From contig JAEWFX010000007.1 of NCBI GenBank assembly GCA_023388605.1, positions 1 to 40,064 of the forward strand: a stretch of DNA of 40,064 nt, given 5' to 3'. The position numbers and the translations under genes were made by a program. The notes beneath the pieces were generated by a model, which searched no databases, was not told where the DNA came from, and worked only from the letters and a program-made list of their open reading frames with translations. Origin of the DNA: Bacillota bacterium (GTDB lineage: Bacteria; Bacillota; Clostridia; Saccharofermentanales; DTU023). Every line of letters starts with the position of its first letter. The first letter of the stretch is position 1. Below, one piece after another: positions 1-8,027 of this stretch.

Positions 1-276
1 GGTATCTACTGTCGATGTAGTTGAAGATAAGGGTGTCGAGTAGGTAGTAGTTTCAACGTTGCTCGTTTGATCAGTCAATTCCGAATTACTGACTGTTGAG
101 TAAGCTGACACATTTTCTGAATTATCAGCAGGTAGAGTCATCTCATTATCACTGAGCACTGCATCCTTCAGTTTTTCATCAATATTCTGATTAGCAGCAC
201 TGACAGGACTGGATAAAAAGAGCACTACAACTAGACACAAGCAAACATAAATAGAATTTAAAACTATCTTCTTCAT
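1..276 (-). CDS. Secreted Ser/Thr-rich protein, N-terminal part only
   Basis: This open frame starts with ATG at 276 and runs off the left edge after 92 codons, so only the N-terminus is visible. It begins MKKIVLNSIYVCLCLVVVLF, with a basic start, a hydrophobic core of about 16 residues and a likely signal peptidase I site near SPVSA-AN at residue 27. The remainder is rich in Ser, Thr, Asn and Asp and looks like a disordered extracellular linker. It lies 13 bp behind the polysaccharide deacetylase on the same strand and is probably the last visible gene of the pgk-tpiA transcript. No clear Shine-Dalgarno sequence precedes the ATG. The function cannot be assigned from this fragment; secretion is the only safe inference. 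Confidence 0.7.
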   Translation of the reverse strand, partial: MKKIVLNSIYVCLCLVVVLFLSSPVSAANQNIDEKLKDAVLSDNEMTLPADNSENVSAYSTVSNSELTDQTSNVETTTYSTPLSSTTSTVDT

Positions 277-289
277 ACTATTTCTAAAA

Positions 290-1255
290 TTATTTGAGTA
301 TCCCGAATTCATATCCCTCACTGCGTAGGTACTCAGCTATTTCGGGCAGAGCTTCACGGCTGTGGTCGAGATACATATTATCGTGTAAAAGAATTACCAC
401 ACAAGAATTGCCACTGACAACATTATATGAACTCTTGAAAAAATTGATAACTTCTTCTCTGTTGGTTGGACGCACATCTTCAGGCTCAGCATCGCCGAAT
501 AGACAGTTCCAATCGATCCAATCTACTCCATAATTTGCCATTTCGGCATCTGCCTCTTCTAAGTAGTTCCAGGACATATGGCCGCCAGGATAACGCCAAG
601 TACCAGAGAAAAAATCAGGTCCCAACTGTTCTTTTATTGCAGCTTCTGAATCTTTTAGCTGTTGCATAATTTCTGAGGTATCAGCATTGCGACCAGGGTA
701 TAACAATTCATAATCATGATTGTATGAGTGTAGGCCTATGCTATGGCCTTCATCGAGTATTCGTTGGAGGACAGGCTTAGTAGCCTCACCGACAGACTGT
801 CCCAATATGTAGAAAGTTGCTGGCACATCAATTTCTTTGAGTGTATCGAGCATCTGCGGTGTGTGATCAGTGGTGACACCGTCATCTATGGTGATAAAAG
901 CTACTTTCTTGCCTTCCGGCATCTTTTCTTCACCCTCTATCACCTTGCGAACAAAACCTGTGTCGTAGGCATAGCTATCTGCTTTACGCAGATGAGCACC
1001 CAGTAAATCATCTGGTTTTTCGGGCGGAGCAGTAGTAGCAGTAGTAGCAGTGGTCGTTGTTGTAGCCTCTGTTATTTTTTCGGTAGCCTGAGTAGTGGCA
1101 GCAGAGGCACTTAACAATCTGTGGAAATAATTATCTTGTGGCAATACAAATTTAAAGATATATACTGCTATGCAAGCGATCGATAATAATCCTACCAAAC
1201 AGAGTAGAACTAGGACTGCCTTATCTGCTTTGCGGATAGAATTAGGAATGCTCAT
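290..1255 (-). CDS. Membrane-anchored polysaccharide deacetylase (NodB/CE4 fold)
   Basis: The protein has 321 residues, with one N-terminal membrane helix (about 13-37), a Thr/Ala/Pro-rich linker (about 51-78) and an extracellular NodB-type catalytic domain. CE4 motifs are visible: TIDDG at 122-126 (metal-binding Asp), HSYNH at 176-180 (two metal-binding His), RYPGG at 221-225 and a late LLHDN motif. Such enzymes remove N-acetyl groups from peptidoglycan or other cell-surface glycans outside the membrane. The Thr linker is coded by a simple-sequence run of GTA/GTAG-like units on the plus strand (about 1028-1070). GAGGAG precedes the ATG, and the gene starts 3 bp after the rhodanese gene stops, which suggests coupling. 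The substrate is not determined by the sequence. Confidence 0.9.
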   Translation of the reverse strand: MSIPNSIRKADKAVLVLLCLVGLLSIACIAVYIFKFVLPQDNYFHRLLSASAATTQATEKITEATTTTTATTATTAPPEKPDDLLGAHLRKADSYAYDTGFVRKVIEGEEKMPEGKKVAFITIDDGVTTDHTPQMLDTLKEIDVPATFYILGQSVGEATKPVLQRILDEGHSIGLHSYNHDYELLYPGRNADTSEIMQQLKDSEAAIKEQLGPDFFSGTWRYPGGHMSWNYLEEADAEMANYGVDWIDWNCLFGDAEPEDVRPTNREEVINFFKSSYNVVSGNSCVVILLHDNMYLDHSREALPEIAEYLRSEGYEFGILK

Positions 1256-1258
1256 CTT

Positions 1259-1948
1259 CTACTCCTCTACTAACTCACCTGAATAGTCAAGGATGCCACC
1301 TAAATCGAATACCGTATATCCTGCACCAACTAATAACTTAGCTGCTTCAGCAGATCTAGCACCTGAGCGACAATAGACAAAAGTTGGCACGGTGATATCA
1401 AAATCATGCAGATGTTTGTCTAAATCCTGCAGTGGAACGTTTAACACCTGTGGTAGATGCCCCTCAGCATATTCTTCAGGGGTGCGGACATCGATATAGT
1501 TAACTTTCGGCAGCAACTCACGCACTTGATTGGCTTCAGTAAAAGATAGTTCTACGGGTTCACTTATTCTGTCTCCAGCAATTATTTCTTCGGCAGTGAT
1601 TTGCGGCGGCAGACTGTGTGTCATCGCACCTGAATAAGTAATCTGTAAATTCTGACCTACTTGCAACTCTGAGCTGAGATTTGGGGTATGAGCTACGACA
1701 ATGCCCTTATATTCGTTGTCATCAGTTCCCAACACTATGATATCTTCTGTATCTTTACCGAGATAAATACATGATAAATTCACTTTTTCTCCTCGCTGAT
1801 CAGCTGTTTCATGCTCACCTGTAGAATAAACAGTGTCGGCAGCTTTCGTAGCTGCCGACTGTTCAGAGTGTTGATGGGTACTACATGCTATCTGTAGTAC
1901 CACCAAACACATCAAGATAAGACTGATTGATAAAAATCTTCTAGGCAT
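1259..1948 (-). CDS. Lipoprotein with a C-terminal rhodanese domain
   Basis: From the ATG at 1948 the protein has 229 residues. The N-terminus is a hydrophobic signal ending in LQIAC (Cys22), an imperfect but plausible lipobox, so the protein is probably tethered to the outer face of the membrane. A small beta-rich middle region (about 45-115) precedes a rhodanese domain (about 125-225) with the active-site loop CRSGARS (Cys193), which could carry persulfide sulfur. The start overlaps the last 8 bases of the PGK-TIM gene, implying translational coupling; a TTG 15 bases upstream is the alternative start. A secreted sulfurtransferase-like protein behind a glycolytic enzyme is unusual. The substrate is unknown. 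Confidence 0.82.
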   Translation of the reverse strand: MPRRFLSISLILMCLVVLQIACSTHQHSEQSAATKAADTVYSTGEHETADQRGEKVNLSCIYLGKDTEDIIVLGTDDNEYKGIVVAHTPNLSSELQVGQNLQITYSGAMTHSLPPQITAEEIIAGDRISEPVELSFTEANQVRELLPKVNYIDVRTPEEYAEGHLPQVLNVPLQDLDKHLHDFDITVPTFVYCRSGARSAEAAKLLVGAGYTVFDLGGILDYSGELVEE

Positions 1949-3887
1949 TGCAAATAGTTGCAAAATCTGCTGGTTTCAATGAAGCGCCTCCGACTAGACC
2001 GCCGTCGATATCAGGTTGACCGAATAGTTCAGCAGCATTTTTGCCGTTGACTGAACCGCCGTACTGAATACGTGTGGTCTCTGCGACCTCTTTACCGAAC
2101 ATATCTTGTAAAGTCTTGCGGATGAAGGCACATACTTCTTGAGCTTGCTCGCTGGTAGCAGTCTTGCCAGTACCGATAGCCCAGATAGGCTCATAAGCGA
2201 TTGTGACAAAGGCCATCTGCTCTTTAGTCAGATCAGCTAAGCCTTCACGGATCTGTGTTTCAACCCAAGCGAAGGTCTCACCTGCTTCACGTTGCTCTAG
2301 ACTCTCACCACAACACATGATGGGTTTGACACCCCAATGTAAGGCTGCCTTCACTTTGCGGTTGACAGTCTCATTGGTCTCTGCGAAATATTCGCGTCGT
2401 TCACTGTGACCTAGAATGACATAGGGCACGCCCATAGTCGCTAACCATTGCGGTGATACCTCGCCGGTAAAGGCACCTTTGTCCTCAAAATGACAATTCT
2501 GCGCAGCGATCTTAATGTTGGTGTATTGAGTCAATTCCAGAGCTTTGCTGATAGCAGTGAAAGGTACACCCAGCATAACAGTAGATTTGGCATCTTTTAC
2601 TAAAGGCAAGAGCTCAGTGATCAGTTTTTCACAGGCCTGAGGAGTTCCAGCATTCATCTTCCAGTTACCCGCAGCGAAGATACGGCGAGCATCTTGATCA
2701 GCTAGTGCATCCAAACCGGGTAAAATCTTACCTTCTAGCAGTTCCAGAGAAGCACCACCACCAGTAGAGATATGGCTGACTTTATCTGCAAAACCTAATT
2801 GCTCGATAGCTGCTGCGGAGTCACCACCACCGATGATGGAGATAGCACCAGATTCAGCTACAGCACGAGCGATCTCACGAGTACCATTAGCGAATGCAGG
2901 GAATTCGAAGACACCCATGGGGCCATTCCATACCACAGTGCCTGCACCCTTGAGAGCGGAAGAGAATAATTCAATAGTCTTAGGTCCGATGTCTAAACCC
3001 ATCCAATCATGAGGAATCTCATCTGAACTCACCACCTTGTGTTCGACATCACGGCCGAATTCAGGTGCTACTACAGTATCTACTGGTAAGAGGACTTTGA
3101 CCCCCTTTTCTTCTGCTTGTTGCAATAAACTCTTAGCGAGTTCTACTTTATCTGCTTCTAAAAGTGAAGTGCCGACTTCTTTGCCGAGAGCTACTTGGAA
3201 AGTGTAGGCCATACCACCGCCGATGATCAGGGTCTGAACTTTGTCTAAAAGATTGGTGATAACACCGATCTTGTCAGAGACCTTAGCACCGCCGAGAATG
3301 GCTACGAATGGTTGTTTAGGATTCGCAATGGCTTCACCCATAACTTCGATCTCTTTTTGGATCAGGAAGCCTGCAGCTGCCGGTAGATAATTGGCTACAC
3401 CAGCAGTAGATGCATGTGCACGGTGAGCTGTACCGAAAGCGTCGTTGACGTATAGATCAGCATAAGATGCTAACTTACGGGCAAATTCAGGATCGTTCTT
3501 GGTCTCTTCTTTGTGAAAGCGGACATTTTCGAGCATCAGGACATCGCCGTCCTTGAGCTGTTCCACTTTTTGGCTGGCATCATCGCCTACTACATCTGTT
3601 GCCAGAGTGACTTTTTTACCGAGAAGCTCGCTCAGACGCTCGACGGCAGGACGCATGGAGAATTTATCCTCAAAACCATTCTTCGGACGTCCGAGGTGAG
3701 ATACCAAAATCGTCTTAGCACCATTGTCTACTAAGTGTTGAATTGTCGGTAAAGCTGCGCGGATACGCTTATCATCTGTGATGGCTCCAGTCTCCTTGTC
3801 CAAAGGTACGTTGAAGTCAACACGAACTAAAACTCTCTTGCCTTTGACATCTAAGTCCTTGACAGTTTTCTTCATCATCTGTGCCAT
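1941..3887 (-). CDS. pgk-tpiA: Bifunctional phosphoglycerate kinase - triosephosphate isomerase fusion
   Basis: One continuous frame of 648 residues encodes two cytoplasmic glycolytic enzymes. Residues 1 to about 398 are phosphoglycerate kinase (1,3-bisphosphoglycerate + ADP to 3-phosphoglycerate + ATP), with RVDFNVP, the DAFGTAHRAHAS motif and the nucleotide-binding GGGDSAAA. From about residue 400 a complete triosephosphate isomerase follows, with the catalytic Lys in GNWKMN, His in LGHSERR and Glu in AYEPIWAIGTG. The linker is only about ten residues (ALADQDARR). I chose the ATG at 3887 because AAAGGAG lies just before it; an in-frame start 12 codons upstream lacks such a site. Each half has normal length, so nothing appears lost. 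A PGK-TIM fusion is known from Thermotoga; here no frameshift is needed to read through. Confidence 0.96.
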   Translation of the reverse strand: MAQMMKKTVKDLDVKGKRVLVRVDFNVPLDKETGAITDDKRIRAALPTIQHLVDNGAKTILVSHLGRPKNGFEDKFSMRPAVERLSELLGKKVTLATDVVGDDASQKVEQLKDGDVLMLENVRFHKEETKNDPEFARKLASYADLYVNDAFGTAHRAHASTAGVANYLPAAAGFLIQKEIEVMGEAIANPKQPFVAILGGAKVSDKIGVITNLLDKVQTLIIGGGMAYTFQVALGKEVGTSLLEADKVELAKSLLQQAEEKGVKVLLPVDTVVAPEFGRDVEHKVVSSDEIPHDWMGLDIGPKTIELFSSALKGAGTVVWNGPMGVFEFPAFANGTREIARAVAESGAISIIGGGDSAAAIEQLGFADKVSHISTGGGASLELLEGKILPGLDALADQDARRIFAAGNWKMNAGTPQACEKLITELLPLVKDAKSTVMLGVPFTAISKALELTQYTNIKIAAQNCHFEDKGAFTGEVSPQWLATMGVPYVILGHSERREYFAETNETVNRKVKAALHWGVKPIMCCGESLEQREAGETFAWVETQIREGLADLTKEQMAFVTIAYEPIWAIGTGKTATSEQAQEVCAFIRKTLQDMFGKEVAETTRIQYGGSVNGKNAAELFGQPDIDGGLVGGASLKPADFATICNA

Positions 3888-3928
3888 ATAAACTCCTTTA
3901 GATTTAATGGTGAGTGTATTCACTGATT

Positions 3929-3957
3929 AGCATACCAAATCGAGCGGTTTTTGACAT
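3929..3957 (-). promoter_or_regulatory. Candidate promoter of the pgk-tpiA transcript
   Basis: On the minus strand an extended -10 element TGGTATGCT (TATGCT at 3929-3934) lies 17 bp from a weak -35 ATGTCA (3952-3957), about 40 bp upstream of the ATG at 3887. The -35 match is poor, so the call rests on the TGN extension and on the position. Confidence 0.4.
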
Positions 3958-3962
3958 ACTAA

Positions 3963-3990
3963 TTTAGTCTTATATTTGACTTGATATAAT
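3963..3990 (+). promoter_or_regulatory. Candidate galK promoter (extended -10)
   Basis: TGATATAAT at 3982-3990 is a consensus extended -10, with a weak -35 TTTAGT at 3963-3968 (16-bp spacer). It lies 40 bp upstream of the galK ATG and back to back with the divergent pgk promoter. Confidence 0.55.
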
Positions 3991-4029
3991 AGTCATAAAT
4001 AATCTGTTTACAAAAGTCGGGAGGCCGCA

Positions 4030-5304
4030 ATGTTCAAGAAGGATTTGTCTGACTCAAGTTCCATCGAGAAATTATCCAACGATGTAGTCAAACGCTCTGC
4101 CAAATTGAACGGTTTAAAAAATAGCGAAGATATAGTCAGACAAATGACTGATCTATTTAAACAGATACACGGTCGAGATGTAGACAATAAATTTTTCTCA
4201 CCTGGCCGCGTCAACTTAATCGGCGATCACATCGATTATAATGGCGGCAGTGTCTTCCCCTGTGCACTCACACTGGGGACTTATGCTGTAGTTTCTCCAC
4301 GCGATGACCGCAGAGTATCTTTCTGCTCCCTGAACTATCCCCAGCAAGGTATAGTTAAATGCACACTGGATGATTTAAGCAATATCAAATCTCATGGTTG
4401 GACGAATTACGCCAAGGGTATGATCAGTGTTTTGGCTGATGCAGGCTACCCTCTACAACACGGTTTTGATTCAGTGATCTACGGCAATATCCCCACCGCC
4501 TCCGGACTCTCTTCTTCTGCATCGCTGGAATTGCTTTACGGTGTCATAGTACGTAGTCTGGGAGCTTACAGCAACGATGACCTAGACGGCATCAAATTGG
4601 CTAAGCTAGCCCAAAAGGACGAAAATGAATTCATCGGTGTCAATTGCGGCATCATGGATCAATTTGCGATCGCCATGGGACGCGATCAACACGCCATACT
4701 ACTGAATACAGATACACTTGCTTACGAATACGCTCCCCTAAAACTTGATGGTCAATCTCTCATCATCGCCAATACTAACAAAAAGCGTGGACTAGCTGAC
4801 TCTAAGTACAACGAGAGACGCAGTGAATGTGAAGCAGCCTTGAAGAATCTCCAGACCGAACTAAATATCGATAATCTCTGCGAAATAGATCTAGCTACCT
4901 TACAACAACATCGCCATCTCATCGCTGATGAAACCTGCTATCGTCGTGCCAGACACGCAGTCAACGAACAACAACATGTCGTAGAATCGCTGAAAGCTCT
5001 GGCTGTAAATGATCTTGAGAAATTCGGCGAGCTGATGAACAAATCACATAATTCATTGCGTGATGATTATGAAGTTACAGGCATCGAATTAGATACTTTA
5101 GTCGAAAACGCTCGTAAAGTTACTGGCTGTCTAGGTGCACGCGTCACCGGAGCGGGATTTGGTGGTTGCACAGTCAATTTAGTCAAAACTGATAGCATAG
5201 ATAAATTCATCGATGAGGTCGGTGCTGGCTACCACAAAGCCATCGGTTACAGTGCTGATTTTTACATCGTCTCCACTGGCGATGGAGCACGGGAATTAAA
5301 GTAG
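4030..5304 (+). CDS. galK: Galactokinase
   Basis: This 424-residue GHMP-family kinase phosphorylates galactose at C-1 with ATP, the entry step of the Leloir pathway. The signature GRVNLIGDHIDYNGG is at residues 59-73, the phosphate-binding loop PTASGLSSSAS at about 156-166, the catalytic-Asp segment CGIMDQF at about 208, and the C-terminal GARVTGAGFGGC. It has about 25 extra N-terminal residues compared with E. coli GalK. The signature reads GDH where most galactokinases have GEH; that Glu contacts the sugar in solved structures, so a conservative Glu-to-Asp change sits in the galactose site. GGGAGG precedes the ATG. No galT or galE lies nearby, so the rest of the pathway must be elsewhere. 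Confidence 0.92.
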   Translation: MFKKDLSDSSSIEKLSNDVVKRSAKLNGLKNSEDIVRQMTDLFKQIHGRDVDNKFFSPGRVNLIGDHIDYNGGSVFPCALTLGTYAVVSPRDDRRVSFCSLNYPQQGIVKCTLDDLSNIKSHGWTNYAKGMISVLADAGYPLQHGFDSVIYGNIPTASGLSSSASLELLYGVIVRSLGAYSNDDLDGIKLAKLAQKDENEFIGVNCGIMDQFAIAMGRDQHAILLNTDTLAYEYAPLKLDGQSLIIANTNKKRGLADSKYNERRSECEAALKNLQTELNIDNLCEIDLATLQQHRHLIADETCYRRARHAVNEQQHVVESLKALAVNDLEKFGELMNKSHNSLRDDYEVTGIELDTLVENARKVTGCLGARVTGAGFGGCTVNLVKTDSIDKFIDEVGAGYHKAIGYSADFYIVSTGDGARELK

Positions 5305-5317
5305 CTGTCGAACAGAC

Positions 5318-5348
5318 AAAAAGAAAGCTCCGAATTAAAATTCGGAGC
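5318..5348 (-). terminator. Intrinsic terminator of the DtxR-family gene
   Basis: A 9-bp perfect stem GCTCCGAAT/ATTCGGAGC (5327-5348) with a 4-base loop is followed, on the minus strand only, by TTTCTTTTTG. It therefore fits the regulator gene whose stop is at 5438. It also lies just after galK but has no U-tract in that direction. Confidence 0.8.
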
Positions 5349-5437
5349 CGATAGAGGAGACGTATGAAGAGGTTCAAATGTTTATGTCTCCATACTAAAG
5401 GCCACTTATGAACTCCTTCGTATAGAAATGTGAAGAA

Positions 5438-5893
5438 TTATGAACTTTTGCGTTTCTTTTCAGAAGTTCTCAATAAGTCACTGTTGAATTCGAAGAAATG
5501 TTGTGCGGGTGCATGCGGACAATCGCAGGCACAATGTTTGATATGTGTACGCAGACGTTTGTAAGTGATATCAGACAAACCGTGCTCAATCGAGCAAGCA
5601 TCTGCGATCGCCACTTCTTCAGGTACACCTAGTGCCATGAAATACCCAGCGAGAAAAGAATGTCGTTCATGAATTTTCGAGGCTATCTCGAAACCTTGTT
5701 CAGTCAAAATCAAGGCACCATTATCTGCTATGGTGACCATTCCCTTATCCTCCAACAGATGGATAGCTCTGCTGACAGAAGGCTTAGAAAAATTCATCTC
5801 ATTAGCCAGATCGATGGAACGTACTTCTTCCATCGTCTGTTGCAAGATATAGATATTTTCAAGGTAGTTTTCTGCAGATTTATTAAGTTTCAT
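5438..5893 (-). CDS. DtxR/MntR-family metal-dependent transcriptional repressor
   Basis: The protein has 151 residues from the ATG at 5893, or 153 from a GTG two codons earlier; both have a usable Shine-Dalgarno. An N-terminal winged helix-turn-helix (about 1-70) is followed by the metal-binding and dimerisation domain. By alignment from memory with B. subtilis MntR (D8, E11, H77, E99, E102, H103), the equivalents here are N9, E12, H78, C100, E103 and H104. The C-x-x-E-H pattern matches Fe-sensing DtxR (C102, E105, H106) rather than MntR. There is no SH3 domain, as in MntR. The C-terminal part has an unusual His/Cys cluster (HIKHCACDCPH, about 117-127). It has its own promoter and terminator, and a perfect DtxR-type operator lies before the manganese importer at 32416. 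Which metal it senses is uncertain. Confidence 0.9.
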   Translation of the reverse strand: MKLNKSAENYLENIYILQQTMEEVRSIDLANEMNFSKPSVSRAIHLLEDKGMVTIADNGALILTEQGFEIASKIHERHSFLAGYFMALGVPEEVAIADACSIEHGLSDITYKRLRTHIKHCACDCPHAPAQHFFEFNSDLLRTSEKKRKSS

Positions 5894-5916
5894 AGTCACC
5901 TCGAGCTCCTAGGCTT

Positions 5917-5945
5917 ATTCTAAGTCCCTCTCGCAATCGTGACAA
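5917..5945 (-). promoter_or_regulatory. Promoter of the DtxR-family gene
   Basis: On the minus strand TTGTCA (5940-5945) and TAGAAT (5917-5922) are separated by 17 bp, placing the start site near 5910, about 17 bases before the start codon. The sequence around the -10 (5911-5925, CTAGG...CTAAG) is an imperfect inverted repeat that could serve for autoregulation; this is only a suggestion. Confidence 0.65.
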
Positions 5946-6002
5946 GATAAACGAAAGTGAAATATGCCGTGTGCTAAGATAAACTCTGTACATGGAGGTT
6001 CT

Positions 6003-8027
6003 ATGAGCATTATCAATCTGCAAAACGTCAGCAAATCCTTCGGTGACCAGCTAGTTTTACAAGATCTCAGTCTACAATTGAATCACGGCGACAAACTAGC
6101 TTTGATCGGCGAAAACGGCACCGGTAAATCAACTTTGCTGCAGATTTTAGTAGGTGACTTAGAACCAGATCACGCCGATGCCGTAGTACGGATTGGACGC
6201 GGCGCTATTGTAGGCTATCTCTCCCAATTACAGACAGCTGATAGTGATCGCAATGCCTTGATCGATCCTGAAGTACTAGAGCTGGAAAATGAATTAGCAG
6301 AGGTCAATCAAAAACTAGCTACTGCTACTGAACCTGAATTGTCAGAGTTACTGTCTAGGTACGTAGAGCTAAATGATCGGTATACCGCTCTCGATGGCTA
6401 TAGCATAGAAGCTCGTTTAGCAGAGATTCTGGATGGGCTGGGATTGCCTCGCGACGCCGCCAAGAGGCCTCTCTATACGCTATCTGGTGGCGAACTTATG
6501 AGAGCCAGTCTGGCTGGTGTACTGGTACGCAAGCCAGATATTCTGATTTTAGACGAGCCCACCAACCATCTAGACCTACTAGCTATCGACTGGCTGGCGG
6601 AATATCTCAAGAGTTATGCAGGCATCGTTATCGTCATCTCGCACGATCGTTTTTTTCTCGATAAATTTGCTAACTGCACAGCAAGGTTGAGCCACGGCAA
6701 ACTCACTGTACGCCGTGGCAATTACAGTGAATTTGTACGTCTCGAAGCAGAGGAAAATGCCAGACTTGCCCGCGAGATGAGCCAATTAGAGAAGAAGATA
6801 GAGCGACAACAAGAGATTACTCAGACAATGCTCTCACACCGCAAAATCTCTTCGTATCACAGTAGTCAGAAAAAGTCTGATCGCTTACAGGATCGCTATG
6901 AGCAACTCAAACAAAATAAACAAAAGGGAGATCGCCAGCTCAATTTCCGTGTAGTCAAAGGCAACAATATCGGTGATCCTGAACGCATTTTACTGCAGGC
7001 CAAGGAGCTCAACGTGGGGTTCGATGGCACAATACTGTGGCATTGCCCAGAGTTCACTGTACGTGGAACTGATCATATAGTTTTGGTAGGTCCTAACGGA
7101 GCAGGTAAAACAACTTTTCTCAAAGCGATATTGGGAGACCTCGCAGGTAATACAGAAGGCACCATCGCCCATGCTCAACGCCTCAATATCGGTTATCTCG
7201 GACAAAATGTAGAATTTGCCGACGAAACCATCGATGTATTGACAGAGACAATTTTACGTAATCCTGAATTGACTATTGGTGAAGCTCGCACTCTACTCGC
7301 CCAATACGGATTTATAGGTGAAACCGTCTTCAAACAGATCGCCGTTTTGTCTGGCGGTGAGCGTTCACGACTCTATCTTTGCTCTCTGTTAGCTGAGGGT
7401 CCTGATCTCTTGATCCTCGACGAGCCTACTAACCACCTCGACATCAATTCGCGTGAAATTTTAGAGAATGCACTGAATCACTACGACGGTGCCATCATCG
7501 CCATCAGTCACGACACCTACTTCATCGATAAGATTGCACATAGACTTTTCGGCTTCTGTGCAGGCGAACTCTCCGAATATAGAGATTATGAGACCTATCT
7601 GAAAAAGCTCAAGAACAGCAGATCTAAAACAGCTGAACCCTACCATGATAGCAATGTAGACACATCGCCAAAATCGACCGCTACTACTGGAGACGATCTC
7701 ACTTCTTCCACTGTTTGCGAACAAGCATTTGATTGGTCTGAATTTGATCTATCTTACATACCAGCTCTGAAAGAATTTTCTACAGTGCCGCAAAATCGCA
7801 GACAACAAAAACGTTTCACAGCTCTGTTGCGTCAAGAGACTGCGAAGCTAGAACATCACATACCAGAACTCGAAGAGCGTAGACTGGAGTATGAACAAAA
7901 CTTTTCCACAACCGACGCTGATACATATCGTGAGTACGCTGATCTACTACAAAAGATTGAACACTGCGAGAATCTCTACCTCAAGATTTTGGCAATACTA
8001 GACGAATTGCGCCAGGACGATTGCTGA
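6003..8027 (+). CDS. ABC-F family ATPase (Uup/YdiF-like)
   Basis: This 674-residue soluble protein has two ABC cassettes and no membrane segments. Cassette 1 has Walker A GENGTGKST (36-44), signature LSGGE (about 160) and a Walker B ending LDEPTNHLD. Cassette 2 has GPNGAGKTT (about 363), LSGGE (about 449) and a second LDEPTNHLD. The charged interdomain linker (about 250-325) is the ABC-F hallmark that reaches the ribosomal E or P site. A long, charged C-terminal extension (about 550-674) is probably a coiled coil. Such proteins act on ribosomes as translation factors or antibiotic-protection proteins; the sequence does not decide which. GGAGG precedes the ATG at 6003, which I prefer over an ATG 13 codons upstream. 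Its 3' end overlaps the convergent gene by 47 bp. Confidence 0.92.
   Translation: MSIINLQNVSKSFGDQLVLQDLSLQLNHGDKLALIGENGTGKSTLLQILVGDLEPDHADAVVRIGRGAIVGYLSQLQTADSDRNALIDPEVLELENELAEVNQKLATATEPELSELLSRYVELNDRYTALDGYSIEARLAEILDGLGLPRDAAKRPLYTLSGGELMRASLAGVLVRKPDILILDEPTNHLDLLAIDWLAEYLKSYAGIVIVISHDRFFLDKFANCTARLSHGKLTVRRGNYSEFVRLEAEENARLAREMSQLEKKIERQQEITQTMLSHRKISSYHSSQKKSDRLQDRYEQLKQNKQKGDRQLNFRVVKGNNIGDPERILLQAKELNVGFDGTILWHCPEFTVRGTDHIVLVGPNGAGKTTFLKAILGDLAGNTEGTIAHAQRLNIGYLGQNVEFADETIDVLTETILRNPELTIGEARTLLAQYGFIGETVFKQIAVLSGGERSRLYLCSLLAEGPDLLILDEPTNHLDINSREILENALNHYDGAIIAISHDTYFIDKIAHRLFGFCAGELSEYRDYETYLKKLKNSRSKTAEPYHDSNVDTSPKSTATTGDDLTSSTVCEQAFDWSEFDLSYIPALKEFSTVPQNRRQQKRFTALLRQETAKLEHHIPELEERRLEYEQNFSTTDADTYREYADLLQKIEHCENLYLKILAILDELRQDDC

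Noticed and set aside
1028..1070. Microsatellite-like run as a phase-variable repeat
   Set aside because: The units are irregular and in-frame Thr/Ala codons of a linker, so slippage causing phase variation is not supported.
3977..3990. TTGACT directly before TATAAT upstream of galK as a -35
   Set aside because: The spacing is only 3 bp; the extended -10 with a weak -35 further upstream is more sensible.
5327..5348. Hairpin as the galK terminator
   Set aside because: There is no T-run on the plus strand; the minus strand has a good one, so I assigned it to the regulator gene.
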